Source: Microbacterium ureisolvens
Lineage (GTDB): Bacteria; Actinomycetota; Actinomycetes; Actinomycetales; Microbacteriaceae
DNA: 64,000 nt
NCBI RefSeq assembly: GCF_019511645.1
Contig: NZ_JAEUAX010000001.1
Span: 310,001 to 374,000 of the forward strand
Direction of reading: 5' to 3'
This document shows, in pieces, positions 56,470 through 64,000 of this stretch; positions within the stretch are counted from its first letter, which is position 1; each line of letters starts with the position of its first letter. Under the pieces are notes generated by a model. It was not told where the DNA came from and did no database searches. It worked only from the letters and a program-made list of their open reading frames with translations. Position numbers and translations under genes: made by a program.

Positions 56470-57524
56470 CCCGGCGCGTCGGCACCGACACGAGCAAGTT
56501 CCCCGGCACCGCGGAGCTCGGGGCGATCGGCACGCTGGAGAAGATCGCCGCGCTGGGACTGGACGGGGCGTTCTTCCGCAGCCCGTTCGAGCTGAGCCCG
56601 GTGCTCGATGCGGGGGAGCTGTCGGCGGTGGCGGATGCTGCGGCCGACCTCGATCTCTACCTCGAGGTCGGCGTCGCGAAGGTGAACCCGTTCGCGACGC
56701 CGGAGGCACCGCAGATCCGCGCGCTCGGCGAGGGGGACTATCTGCGCGGCATGGAGCGGATCATCCGCTCGGTGGCGGCGGTCGGCATCACCGAGCTCTG
56801 GACGGCAACCGCCAACTACCAGTTCCGCATCCGCGGCATCCACGCGTGCGACCGCTTCCGCACCGACGTGGACTGGGAGGACCAGCTCGTCGCGACGGCC
56901 AAGGTGCTCGACCGGCTTGCGCCGCTGCTGCGCGACACGGGTGCGCACCTCAACATCGAAACGCACGAGGAGATCAGCTCGTTCGAGGTGGTGCGTCTTG
57001 TCGAGGGTGCGGGTCCGGACGCTTTCGGCATCACGTTCGACACCGCGAACGTGATGGTCCGCGGCGAGGACCCGATCGCGGCCGCACGACGGGTGGCTCC
57101 GTACACCCGCTCGACGCATGTGCGCGACGTCGCCCTGCACCGCACTGATGACGGCATCGGCCGGTTCCTCGCGCCCGTCGGCCGCGGAGTCATCGACTGG
57201 GGCGCCCTGCTGGACGAGCTCGATCGCGGCGGCGCTTCCTGCAACCTGTCGATCGAGGGCGTGATCGGGATGAACGCCGAGATGCCCTTGTTCGTGGACG
57301 ACCCGCGCTGGTGGGCGGCGCACCCCGATCTGACGGGGGAGGAGTTCGCCGTCGTCGAGGCGCTTACCACGCGCTACGAGCAGAGTGCGGCAGCGGGCGA
57401 CGTCCCCTCGGTCGCCGAGCTGCGGGCGCCGGTCGATTCCGGCAGGGCGCTCGCCTTCATCACCGACAGCGCGGCGGCGCTGCGCGCTGCGCTCGCCGCC
57501 CGCGAGCCGGCGACTGCCGGCTGA
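56466..57524 (+). CDS. Xylose-isomerase-like TIM-barrel protein 2
   Basis: A 352-aa paralogue of the protein at 53939. All four metal ligands are present: E165 (LNIETHEEI), D192 (FDTANV), H218 (RSTHVRD) and E264 (LSIEG). It is therefore the better candidate for catalysis. Whether the two act as a heteromer or on successive intermediates is open. Confidence 0.84.
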   Translation: MTRRVGTDTSKFPGTAELGAIGTLEKIAALGLDGAFFRSPFELSPVLDAGELSAVADAAADLDLYLEVGVAKVNPFATPEAPQIRALGEGDYLRGMERIIRSVAAVGITELWTATANYQFRIRGIHACDRFRTDVDWEDQLVATAKVLDRLAPLLRDTGAHLNIETHEEISSFEVVRLVEGAGPDAFGITFDTANVMVRGEDPIAAARRVAPYTRSTHVRDVALHRTDDGIGRFLAPVGRGVIDWGALLDELDRGGASCNLSIEGVIGMNAEMPLFVDDPRWWAAHPDLTGEEFAVVEALTTRYEQSAAAGDVPSVAELRAPVDSGRALAFITDSAAALRAALAAREPATAG

Positions 57525-57549
57525 CCGAGCTACACCCCGAGGAGAGAGA

Positions 57550-58815
57550 ATGACCCTGACCATCGTCCCCAACTCGGTCGCTGTCGACAGCGACTACTTC
57601 CCGACCCTCAGCCTCGCCGAGCGCGACCGCCGCTGGGCGAACGTGCGGGCGTTCCTAGGGGAGAACGGCCTGGATGCGCTCGTCGTGTTCGGGCAGGGCC
57701 GCAACGCCAACGACTCCTATCTCACCAACGAGGACGCGCACGCCACCGTGGTGTTCACACCGACCGACGAGCCGTTGTCGCTCTTGGGCGACGTGCCGAT
57801 CAACCGCTACGACGGCGCCGGGGCCCGGTACGAGCGCTGGACCGACAGCTGGCTGCACGGCAACCCCGTCGCCAACCTCACGGCGGTGCTTCAGGAGCGG
57901 GGCCTCGCCTCCGCCACGATCGGCGTCGTCGGGCTCACCAGCCGTGCCGTCGGGCAGTGGAACGGCGTCATCCCGTTCCGGACGTGGAGCGCAGTGCTCA
58001 CCGCTCTCCCGTCGGTGGTCTGGGTCGACGTCTCGGACGCCTTCGAGACGCTCACGCAGTTCAAGAGCGAGGAGGAGCAGGAGATGATCCGCAAGGCCGC
58101 CGCCCTCGGCGAGGCGGCCTGCGCGGCCTACGTCGACGCCGTGCGGGTCGGTGTGCGCGAGAGCGTGCCCACGGCGGCGGCAGTGAATGCCATCATCGCG
58201 GGGGGCGGGTGGATCCGAGCCCCCTTCATCCTCGAGCGCGCCGGATCGCACCGGTTCGGCTGGGGGCAGCCCGAGTGGTTCGGCATGGGCGGTGCGCCGT
58301 ACACCCTGCAGAATGGCGACAGCATCGCCTCCGAGATCTTCGCCTACTACGGCGGGTTCGAGTCCCAGCAGCAGATCGACGTCGTGCTCGGCGAGCCGGA
58401 CAGGCTGCTCCGCGAGCTCGAAGAGGTGTGCCTCGAGTCGTACCACGCGGGGCTGGAAGCGCTGCGCCCCGGACTGCGATTCGCGGAGCTTGCGGCGATC
58501 ATGGACGAGCCGCTCAAGCGATCCAAGACCTGGAACACCGGCCCCATGGTGCAGACCGTATCGGGCGTGCTCTACAACTCCGCCACGCGGATCGATCCGA
58601 GCGTCGATCCCGCGCTCGCCCATCTGCCGAAGCTCCCCTCGGGCGTCGGCCTGGACGGCGACTTCGAGATCGGCGAGGGCGTCGCGTTCGCGATCGAGCC
58701 GAACGCCCTTCGTGACGGCAAGCGGGTGTGCATCGGCGGCACCGTGATGCTGACCAGCCGCGGAGTCGAGGAGCTCAACACCATCCCGAATCGTCTCGTG
58801 GTGGTGGACGCATGA
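57550..58815 (+). CDS. Creatinase/M24-fold protein lacking metal ligands
   Basis: A 421-aa two-domain protein. The N-terminal creatinase domain (1-165) has LAERDRRWANVRAFLGENGLDALVVFG. The C-terminal pita-bread domain keeps the layout GDSIASEIFAYYGGFESQQQ and FAIEPNALRDG, but of five M24 metal ligands the two Asp are replaced (E262 and Q273) and the His is missing; only the Glu pair (E383, about E407) remains. Creatinase likewise lacks metals and hydrolyses a C-N bond, so a metal-free hydrolase is more likely than a peptidase. GGAGAGAGA precedes the ATG. Confidence 0.82.
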   Translation: MTLTIVPNSVAVDSDYFPTLSLAERDRRWANVRAFLGENGLDALVVFGQGRNANDSYLTNEDAHATVVFTPTDEPLSLLGDVPINRYDGAGARYERWTDSWLHGNPVANLTAVLQERGLASATIGVVGLTSRAVGQWNGVIPFRTWSAVLTALPSVVWVDVSDAFETLTQFKSEEEQEMIRKAAALGEAACAAYVDAVRVGVRESVPTAAAVNAIIAGGGWIRAPFILERAGSHRFGWGQPEWFGMGGAPYTLQNGDSIASEIFAYYGGFESQQQIDVVLGEPDRLLRELEEVCLESYHAGLEALRPGLRFAELAAIMDEPLKRSKTWNTGPMVQTVSGVLYNSATRIDPSVDPALAHLPKLPSGVGLDGDFEIGEGVAFAIEPNALRDGKRVCIGGTVMLTSRGVEELNTIPNRLVVVDA

Positions 58816-60062
58816 CAGCCCTGGAGCTCCCCTCGGCCGCGGACGCCGCCGCGACCGGCGCGCTCCGGGTCGGCCCGGCGGTCCTCGCCGCGGGCGCGGC
58901 GACCGGCCCCCTCGCCGGATCCGTGACCGTCACGAAGGACCTGTTCGACGTGGCCGGTCAGCGCGTCGGCGCGGGGAACCCTGACTGGCTCGCCGATGCC
59001 GCGCCGGCCGCGACCAACGCTGTGGCTGTGCAGCGGTGGGTGGATGCCGGTGCCACCGTCGTCGGCATCTCGCACACCGACGAACTCGCGTTCAGTCTGT
59101 CGGGCACCAACGTCCACTACGGCACTCCGCGCAACCCGCGCGGTTCCGATCGGATCCCGGGCGGTTCGTCGAGCGGATCCGTGGCGGCGGTCGCCGGTGG
59201 ACTCGTCGACTACGCCCTCGCGACCGACACCGGCGGATCGACCCGCGTGCCCGCGTCGTACAGCGGTGTCTTCGGCATCCGCACGACGCACGGGCGCGTA
59301 CCGATGACGGGCGTGGTCCCGCTCGCGCCGCGCTTCGACACGGTGGGCGTACTCGCCGGCACGGGAGCGATGCTCGAACGGGCGACGGGGGTGCTGCTCG
59401 CGGTGCCGGCGGTGGAGAGGGATGCCGAGCCCGTCCTGTCGGTGCCGCCCATCGTGCTGGCCGGCGACGTGCTCTCCCTCGCCGATCCCGACACCGCCGA
59501 CGCCGTGAGGGCGGCGGTGCGACTCCTCGGCGAGGACCTGGGCGCCGACGTCGTCACCGCGGAGCTGGCGGGAGCCGACCTGCTCGGTCAGTGGCGGGCT
59601 GCGTTCATGGCGCGCCAGATGCCCGAGATCTGGCAGAGCCACGGGGAGTGGGTGACCCGACGGCAGCCGTCGTTCGGCCCCGGGGTCGCCATGCGGATGG
59701 ACGAGGCCCGAAACGCGTCGCGCGAGGGCATGCACCTCGCCGACGAGGCACGGGAACAGGTGCTCGCGCGACTCGATGCCGTTCTGCCCGAGGGTGGCGT
59801 GCTCGCCTTCGCCGCGGCATCCGGTCCCGCCCCCCGGGTTGACCTCGATGCGGCGACCAAGGGATCGCTTCGCGGCCGCACCATCGCCATGACCTGCATC
59901 GCGGGCCTCGGGGGACTGCCCGCAGTGTCGCTGCCGCTGGCTGAGGTCGACCGCCTGCCGGTGGGAGTCTGCCTCGTCGCGCGGCCGGGAGAGGACGAGC
60001 TGCTGCTCGCCGTGGCTCGCGCGGTGGACGCGTTCGTCACTCGCGCCGAGCGGGCGGCATGA
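58812..60062 (+). CDS. Amidase (amidase-signature family)
   Basis: A 416-aa amide hydrolase with the Ser-cisSer-Lys triad: K42 in VTKDLFD, the serine run in PGGSSSGSVAAVAGG (119-123) and nucleophile S143 in DTGGSTRVPAS. It is somewhat short for the family but complete. It releases ammonia or an amine from an amide, probably a late intermediate. ATGA overlaps on both sides. Confidence 0.92.
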   Translation: MTALELPSAADAAATGALRVGPAVLAAGAATGPLAGSVTVTKDLFDVAGQRVGAGNPDWLADAAPAATNAVAVQRWVDAGATVVGISHTDELAFSLSGTNVHYGTPRNPRGSDRIPGGSSSGSVAAVAGGLVDYALATDTGGSTRVPASYSGVFGIRTTHGRVPMTGVVPLAPRFDTVGVLAGTGAMLERATGVLLAVPAVERDAEPVLSVPPIVLAGDVLSLADPDTADAVRAAVRLLGEDLGADVVTAELAGADLLGQWRAAFMARQMPEIWQSHGEWVTRRQPSFGPGVAMRMDEARNASREGMHLADEAREQVLARLDAVLPEGGVLAFAAASGPAPRVDLDAATKGSLRGRTIAMTCIAGLGGLPAVSLPLAEVDRLPVGVCLVARPGEDELLLAVARAVDAFVTRAERAA

Positions 60063-61357
60063 CCCGGATCGGCGATCTTGCCGCGGCATCCGACAGCCTC
60101 GTGCTGACGGATGCCGCGGCCCCCGGCGGCGGCGGGCGCATCGACCTGCGCATCGCCGGGGGACGCATCGCAGGGGTTTCGCCGGCTGGCACCACGCCTC
60201 ACCCCCCCGACGCGACGGTCGTGCCTCTGGACGGACGCGTCGTCGCTCCGGCGTTCGTCGAACCACATCTCCACCTCGACAAGGCACTGCTCGGCACACC
60301 GGCCGAGGGCGGCGACCTCCGCGCGGCCATCGCCTACACGGCGCAACGCAAGCGTGGGTTCACCTATGCCGATGTCCAAGCCCGCGCCGAACGCGTCCTC
60401 ACGGCCGCGCTGCGGGCCGGGACCACCGCGATTCGCGCGCAGACCGAGGTCGATCCCGCCGTCGGGCTCCTGAGCATCCAGGTGATGCAGGTCCTCGCCG
60501 AGCGTCACCGCTCGTGGCTCGACCTCCAGATCGCGGTCTTCCCGCAGGAGGGCATCCTCTCCAGGCCGGGCACGCTCGCACTGATGCGGGAAGCCCTCGC
60601 GCTGCCGGGAACGATCGTGGGCGGCTGTCCGTACACCGAGGCTGATGCGACGGCTGCCCGCGCCCACGTCGATCAGGTGCTCGATCTCGCGGTCGAGTTC
60701 GGCACTTTCGCCGATCTCCACCTGGACCTGGCCGACGACACGAGCGACGAGCGGTTCGCGCTCGCCCCGTACGTCGCCCGCGCCACCCGCGAGCGGGGTC
60801 TCGCCGGGCGGGTCGCCATTGGGCACGTCACCTCGCTGGCGGCGATCGAGGTGGGCGAGCGAGCGCGTGTGCTCGACGAGCTCGCGAGCGCGGGCGTCAG
60901 CGTGGTCGTGCTCCCCGCCACCGACCTGTACCTGATGGGGCGCTCAGACGCCTCCAATGCGCGGCGCGGGGTCGTGCCCGTCTCCGATCTGTGGGCGCAC
61001 GGCGTGCGCACCGCCCTGTCGTCGAACAACCTGCGCAACGCCTTCACCCCGACGGGCCGCGCCGACCCGCTCGACATCGCACTGCTGGCGGGCCGCGTGA
61101 GCTTCGCATCGAGTCGCGAGGACTTCCTCCGGCTCCACCGGGCGGTCACGACGGACGCCGCGGCGGTTCTCGGCTCCGACCGCGCCCGTGGCCTCGCCCC
61201 GGGCGCACCCGCCGACCTCGTAGTCTTCGACAGCACGGATCCCGACGCGGTGGTGCTGGATCAGCCCACCCGGCTGCTCGTCCTCGCCGATGGCCGACCC
61301 GCATACTCGTCGGCTCTCGAGGAGACCTTCCACCGGGTGGTGCCGCTGCCCGCGTAG
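60059..61357 (+). CDS. Amidohydrolase B, cytosine deaminase-like
   Basis: A 432-aa metal-dependent hydrolase: VEPHLHLDKALLG (H70, H72), ADLHLDLADD, VAIGHVTSL and LSSNNLRNAFTPTGRADPL. The catalytic Asp of cytosine deaminase (GHDD) corresponds to Asn here, a feature I associate with a separate branch of AtzC-like proteins. It is only distantly like amidohydrolase A and likely acts on a different intermediate. It is the last gene of the operon. Confidence 0.85.
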   Translation: MTRIGDLAAASDSLVLTDAAAPGGGGRIDLRIAGGRIAGVSPAGTTPHPPDATVVPLDGRVVAPAFVEPHLHLDKALLGTPAEGGDLRAAIAYTAQRKRGFTYADVQARAERVLTAALRAGTTAIRAQTEVDPAVGLLSIQVMQVLAERHRSWLDLQIAVFPQEGILSRPGTLALMREALALPGTIVGGCPYTEADATAARAHVDQVLDLAVEFGTFADLHLDLADDTSDERFALAPYVARATRERGLAGRVAIGHVTSLAAIEVGERARVLDELASAGVSVVVLPATDLYLMGRSDASNARRGVVPVSDLWAHGVRTALSSNNLRNAFTPTGRADPLDIALLAGRVSFASSREDFLRLHRAVTTDAAAVLGSDRARGLAPGAPADLVVFDSTDPDAVVLDQPTRLLVLADGRPAYSSALEETFHRVVPLPA

Positions 61358-61359
61358 CA

Positions 61360-61376
61360 CCCGAGGGACCCTCGGG
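61360..61376 (+). terminator. Short palindrome after the catabolic operon
   Basis: CCCGAGGG and CCCTCGGG are separated by one base, three bases after the last stop. The stem is short and there is no T-tract, so termination is only a guess. Confidence 0.4.
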
Positions 61377-61428
61377 GTGGGCTGGGCGTTGCCCGGATTC
61401 GGGTCTTGCATCAGCATGTCGCCGGTGC

Positions 61429-61445
61429 TACAAAAAATCTACAGC
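61429..61445. repeat. AT-rich direct-repeat element, copy B
   Basis: TACAAAAAATCTACAGC, 15 of 17 identical to the element at 31826-31842 upstream of the HspR-like gene. A -10-like TATAGA follows at 61452. The remainder of 61377-61711 shows no gene. Confidence 0.45.
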
Positions 61446-61711
61446 GCCAAATATAGATCACGCGAGCCGCGCACTGATCTCGTGAGGTGGCGACCTGCCC
61501 CGCCCGCGCCGTTTCCGTTGGTCGCCGTGGCACCATTCGCTCCACGGGGCCCGCACCGCGACGGTGCCCATCCAGGCGGGCCGGACGGTCGCCCTCCTCC
61601 GAGATCGGTGCGTGATATCGCGGGGGTGCGAGACCTGGATGGTGGACGGCCTTGCGTTCGTCTGGGTCATCGCGCCGGAACGGGGTGTCCGCAGCGGAAG
61701 GAGGTCCACTG

Positions 61712-62107
61712 GTGGCGGAGAATCCGAGTTGGCGTCGGTATGACCACACGTTCTTCCCGGTGTTCCACGAACGGTTCGAGCAGCGATTCGGAGAAGGCAC
61801 CGCGCCGTTCCTGGACCCGGCTGTGTACGACGCCGACCAGCCACGACCGCGTGCACAGTGGATAAACGTCGACACCGGGGCCGCGGTCGCGGTGGTCCCG
61901 GTCTGGGAGGAGGATCGGTCCGCGCGCTCGTTCGCGGTGTTCTACCTGCCGCCGTACGGGGGCATCTGGGTGCTCCGGCCGCCCGGTCTGACGGGATACA
62001 CCGAGTCGCCGGGCGACGCATTGGGCGACGACGCCGCGATCGCTCTGCGCAACGACTCGTTCCGCAAGGCCGTCGAGCACGCCGAGAGGTTCATCCACGG
62101 CCGCTGA
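61712..62107 (+). CDS. Hypothetical protein (131 aa)
   Basis: Starts at GTG 61712, with GGAGG seven bases upstream. The soluble, aromatic-rich product starts VAENPSWRRYDHTFFPVFHE and ends with AIALRNDSFRKAVEHAERFIHGR. I do not recognise a family. The strong ribosome binding site and normal codon use support it. An upstream AT-rich element at 61429 may control it. Confidence 0.75.
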   Translation: MAENPSWRRYDHTFFPVFHERFEQRFGEGTAPFLDPAVYDADQPRPRAQWINVDTGAAVAVVPVWEEDRSARSFAVFYLPPYGGIWVLRPPGLTGYTESPGDALGDDAAIALRNDSFRKAVEHAERFIHGR

Positions 62108-62182
62108 CCCTGAGCAGCATGGTCGCCGACGCCGCGATGCGTACCGTTGCGCGTCTGCGGCCGGTCGACAAGGGTGGGACGC

Positions 62183-62659
62183 ATGAGCGCAGTGACCCCG
62201 TTCCTCTGGTTCGACGATTCCGCCGAGGAGGCCGTCACGTTCTACACTCGGCTGATCCCGGACTCCGAGCTGGTGACGATCGACCGATACCCGGACGAGG
62301 TGCCGGGCATGGGCGGGAAAGTCATGCACGTGCACTTCCGGCTGGGCGGCCGCGACTACTTCGGGATGGATGCCGGTCCGCAGTTCCCGTTCACCGAGGC
62401 AGTCTCCCTGTATGTGGCCTGCCGCGATCAGGCCGAGGTCGACCGCTACTGGGACGCCTTGACGGCGGACGGCGGCCAGGAGCAGCCGTGCGGGTGGCTC
62501 AAGGACCGTTGGGGGCTGTCCTGGCAGATCATCCCCGACCGGCTCGTGGAGCTGATCCGTCATCCCGATCCCGAGGTCGCGCACCGCGCCGTGCAGGCGA
62601 TGCTCCGCATGCGGCGCATCGACCTCGCGGCCCTCGAGGCGGCCGTGGCTGACGGATGA
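62183..62659 (+). CDS. VOC/PhnB-like protein
   Basis: A 158-aa protein of the PhnB/3-demethylubiquinone methyltransferase-like group of the VOC fold: VTPFLWFDDSAEEAVTFYTRLIPDSEL, GGKVMHVHFRLGGRDYFGMDAGP, EVDRYWDALTADGGQEQPCGWLKDRWGLSWQIIP. Despite the family's name these are not proven methyltransferases; function is unknown. ATGA overlap with the next gene. Confidence 0.9.
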   Translation: MSAVTPFLWFDDSAEEAVTFYTRLIPDSELVTIDRYPDEVPGMGGKVMHVHFRLGGRDYFGMDAGPQFPFTEAVSLYVACRDQAEVDRYWDALTADGGQEQPCGWLKDRWGLSWQIIPDRLVELIRHPDPEVAHRAVQAMLRMRRIDLAALEAAVADG

Positions 62660-63795
62660 GACGCGACGCCCGGTGGCCGGCGGTCGGATGCCTCTTCCTG
62701 GCGCTGATCGCGGCATCCGGGTGCAGCGCCCCGGCTGCCCGGCCGGCGCCGTCCTCGCAGGCGCCCACGGTCGGCCCGGCCCCCGCTCCCGCCGCCGAGA
62801 CATGGTGGCGCGCCGGATCCGTCACGGGCACGCTCGCGTCGGAGCTCGTCGCCCCGTGGTCTGTCGTGCCGCTCGACGGCGGGGGAGCGCTCATCTCCGA
62901 ACGCGGCGACGGCACGGTGCTCGAACTCACGGCCGCCGGCGAGGTACGCTCCGTCGGCACGATCGCCGGTGTGGTGTCGGGCGGCGAGTCGGGCCTCCAC
63001 GGCCTCGCGCTGCTGCGAACGGACGGCGCGCCGATGCTCTACGCGTACTTCGGTGCGGCCGACGACAATCGCGTGGCACGGATGCCGCTGCGCGGCGAGC
63101 CGGGATCCTTCGAGCTGGGCGAGCCCGAGGTGATCCTCGACGGCATCGCGCGTGCCAGCACGCACGACGGCGGCCGCCTCGCCTTCGGCCCGGACGGGTA
63201 CCTGTACGTCACGACGGGAGATGCACAGCTGAGCGATGCCGCGCAGGACCCCGACAGCCTCAACGGCAAGATCCTGCGCGTCACCGCCGACGGCGAGCCT
63301 GCCGGCGGCAATCCGTGGGCCACCCGCGTGTGGTCGATGGGCCATCGCAACGTGCAGGGGATCGCGTGGACGGCCGATGGCACGATGTGGGCCAGCGAGT
63401 TCGGTCAGAACGCCTGGGATGAGCTCAACCGCATCGAACCGGGCGCGAACTACGGCTGGCCCGTGGTCGAGGGGATCGCCGGGCGAGGGGAGTTCGCCGA
63501 TCCGGTGGCGCAGTGGCCGACGAGCGACGCGAGCCCCAGCGGCATCGCCGCCCGCGGCGACACGGTCTTCATGGCGGGGCTCCGCGGTGAGCGGCTCTGG
63601 CAGATCGACACCTCCGCGGGCACGGTGCGCGGCGAACCCGTCGCCGCGCTCGCCGGCGAGTACGGACGGCTGCGGGACGTCGTCGCGCTGCCCGACAGCT
63701 CGCTGTGGCTCCTGACGAACAACACCGACGGCCGGGGTTCGCCCCGGCCGGGCGACGATCTGCTCCTGCGGGTGGAGCTCGTCCCGGAGCCGTGA
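62656..63795 (+). CDS. PQQ-type aldose sugar dehydrogenase-like lipoprotein
   Basis: A 379-aa exported lipoprotein (lipobox ASGC, C23), followed by a Pro/Ala linker and a six-bladed beta-propeller of the glucose/sorbosone dehydrogenase family: VAPWSVVPLDGGGALISERG, GGRLAFGPDGYLYVTTGD, SLNGKILRV, VWSMGHRNVQGIAW and EFGQNAWDELNRI. Close relatives oxidise aldoses with PQQ. No PQQ synthesis genes are in view. Confidence 0.92.
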   Translation: MRRDARWPAVGCLFLALIAASGCSAPAARPAPSSQAPTVGPAPAPAAETWWRAGSVTGTLASELVAPWSVVPLDGGGALISERGDGTVLELTAAGEVRSVGTIAGVVSGGESGLHGLALLRTDGAPMLYAYFGAADDNRVARMPLRGEPGSFELGEPEVILDGIARASTHDGGRLAFGPDGYLYVTTGDAQLSDAAQDPDSLNGKILRVTADGEPAGGNPWATRVWSMGHRNVQGIAWTADGTMWASEFGQNAWDELNRIEPGANYGWPVVEGIAGRGEFADPVAQWPTSDASPSGIAARGDTVFMAGLRGERLWQIDTSAGTVRGEPVAALAGEYGRLRDVVALPDSSLWLLTNNTDGRGSPRPGDDLLLRVELVPEP

Positions 63796-63836
63796 GAGGT
63801 GAGTCGGCGCGCCCTCCGGCACGCTACGGTGAAACC

Positions 63837-64000
63837 GTGACCTCGCAGCCCCGTTGTCCGCATTGTCGCCACTTCGTCTACCTGGACACGCTGCAGTGTC
63901 CGAACTGCGAAGCCGAGATCGGCTACCACATCCCGACACGTGAGTTCTTCGGGCTCCGACACGGCCAGGCCGTCGTCGACGGCCAGACCTGGTACACCTG
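63837..64000 (+). CDS. Zinc-ribbon protein, probable zinc-binding metallopeptidase family (5' end only)
   Basis: The frame is open from a GTG at 63837 to the window end (54 codons). It begins MTSQPRCPHCRHFVYLDTLQCPNCEAEIGYH, a zinc ribbon with two CxxC pairs, followed by PTREFFGL. This resembles the N-terminus of proteins annotated as putative zinc-binding metallopeptidases. There is no ribosome binding site, but TACGGT six bases before the GTG fits a leaderless start. Confidence 0.7.
   Translation, partial: MTSQPRCPHCRHFVYLDTLQCPNCEAEIGYHIPTREFFGLRHGQAVVDGQTWYT

Noticed and set aside
57550..58815. Calling this gene an Xaa-Pro aminopeptidase
   Set aside because: The fold matches, but three of five metal ligands are absent, so peptidase activity is not supported.

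Overview
The window is high-GC DNA with tightly packed, often 4-base-overlapping genes (ATGA, GTGA, TGATG junctions), GTG starts and few T-tailed terminators. Gene content and order fit a Gram-positive actinobacterium, most likely Microbacteriaceae (Microbacterium-like): folC-DUF4233-ndk, the rne/rng-rplU-rpmA-obg-proBA-nadD-rsfS string, and an ileS gene behind an actinobacterial T-box. This assignment rests on content and style, not on a marker-gene comparison.

Layout. 1-3.7 kb: the 5' part of an M3 peptidase gene (minus strand), and a divergent ArsR-type regulator / small protein / MFS exporter operon behind a striking array of 14-bp iterons. 3.7-25.8 kb is a housekeeping block: an archaeal-type valS, an MHS-family transporter, a T-box-controlled type 2 ileS, folC, DUF4233, ndk, a VKOR-like protein, RNase E/G with a long leader, a glycosyltransferase, DUF4031, rplU-rpmA, then obg-proB-proA-(74 aa membrane protein)-nadD-(397 aa tail-anchored protein)-rsfS, followed by tRNA-Ala(GGC).

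26-32.6 kb is accessory: a cytoplasmic PhoD-like phosphatase, a LacI-family regulator, a secreted tandem-domain esterase with two palindromic operators on its promoter, an HspR-like MerR protein, a roughly 500-bp gene-poor stretch and a small hypothetical protein. 32.6-43.4 kb is a urea locus. On the minus strand ureA-ureB-ureC-ureF-ureG-ureD-nickel permease run as one operon. Divergently, urtABCDE encodes a urea ABC importer. The shared control region carries a GlnR-like element and tandem 21-bp repeats.

43.4-61.4 kb: an NCS1 nucleobase-type permease with two tandem TetR regulators, then a GntR-type regulator and an 11-gene, 14-kb catabolic operon. That operon encodes two cytosine-deaminase-like amidohydrolases (first and last genes), a complete peptide-type ABC importer, two paralogous xylose-isomerase-like TIM barrels flanking a covalent-FAD oxidase, a creatinase-like M24 protein that lacks metal ligands, and an amidase. 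I recognise no characterised pathway with this composition. Together with urease, urea uptake, nickel uptake and the NCS1 permease it looks like a dedicated system for taking up an N-rich compound and stripping its nitrogen; this is the best candidate for an undescribed system here. 61.4-64 kb holds a small hypothetical gene, a PhnB/VOC-like protein, a PQQ-type sugar dehydrogenase lipoprotein and the start of a zinc-ribbon protein.
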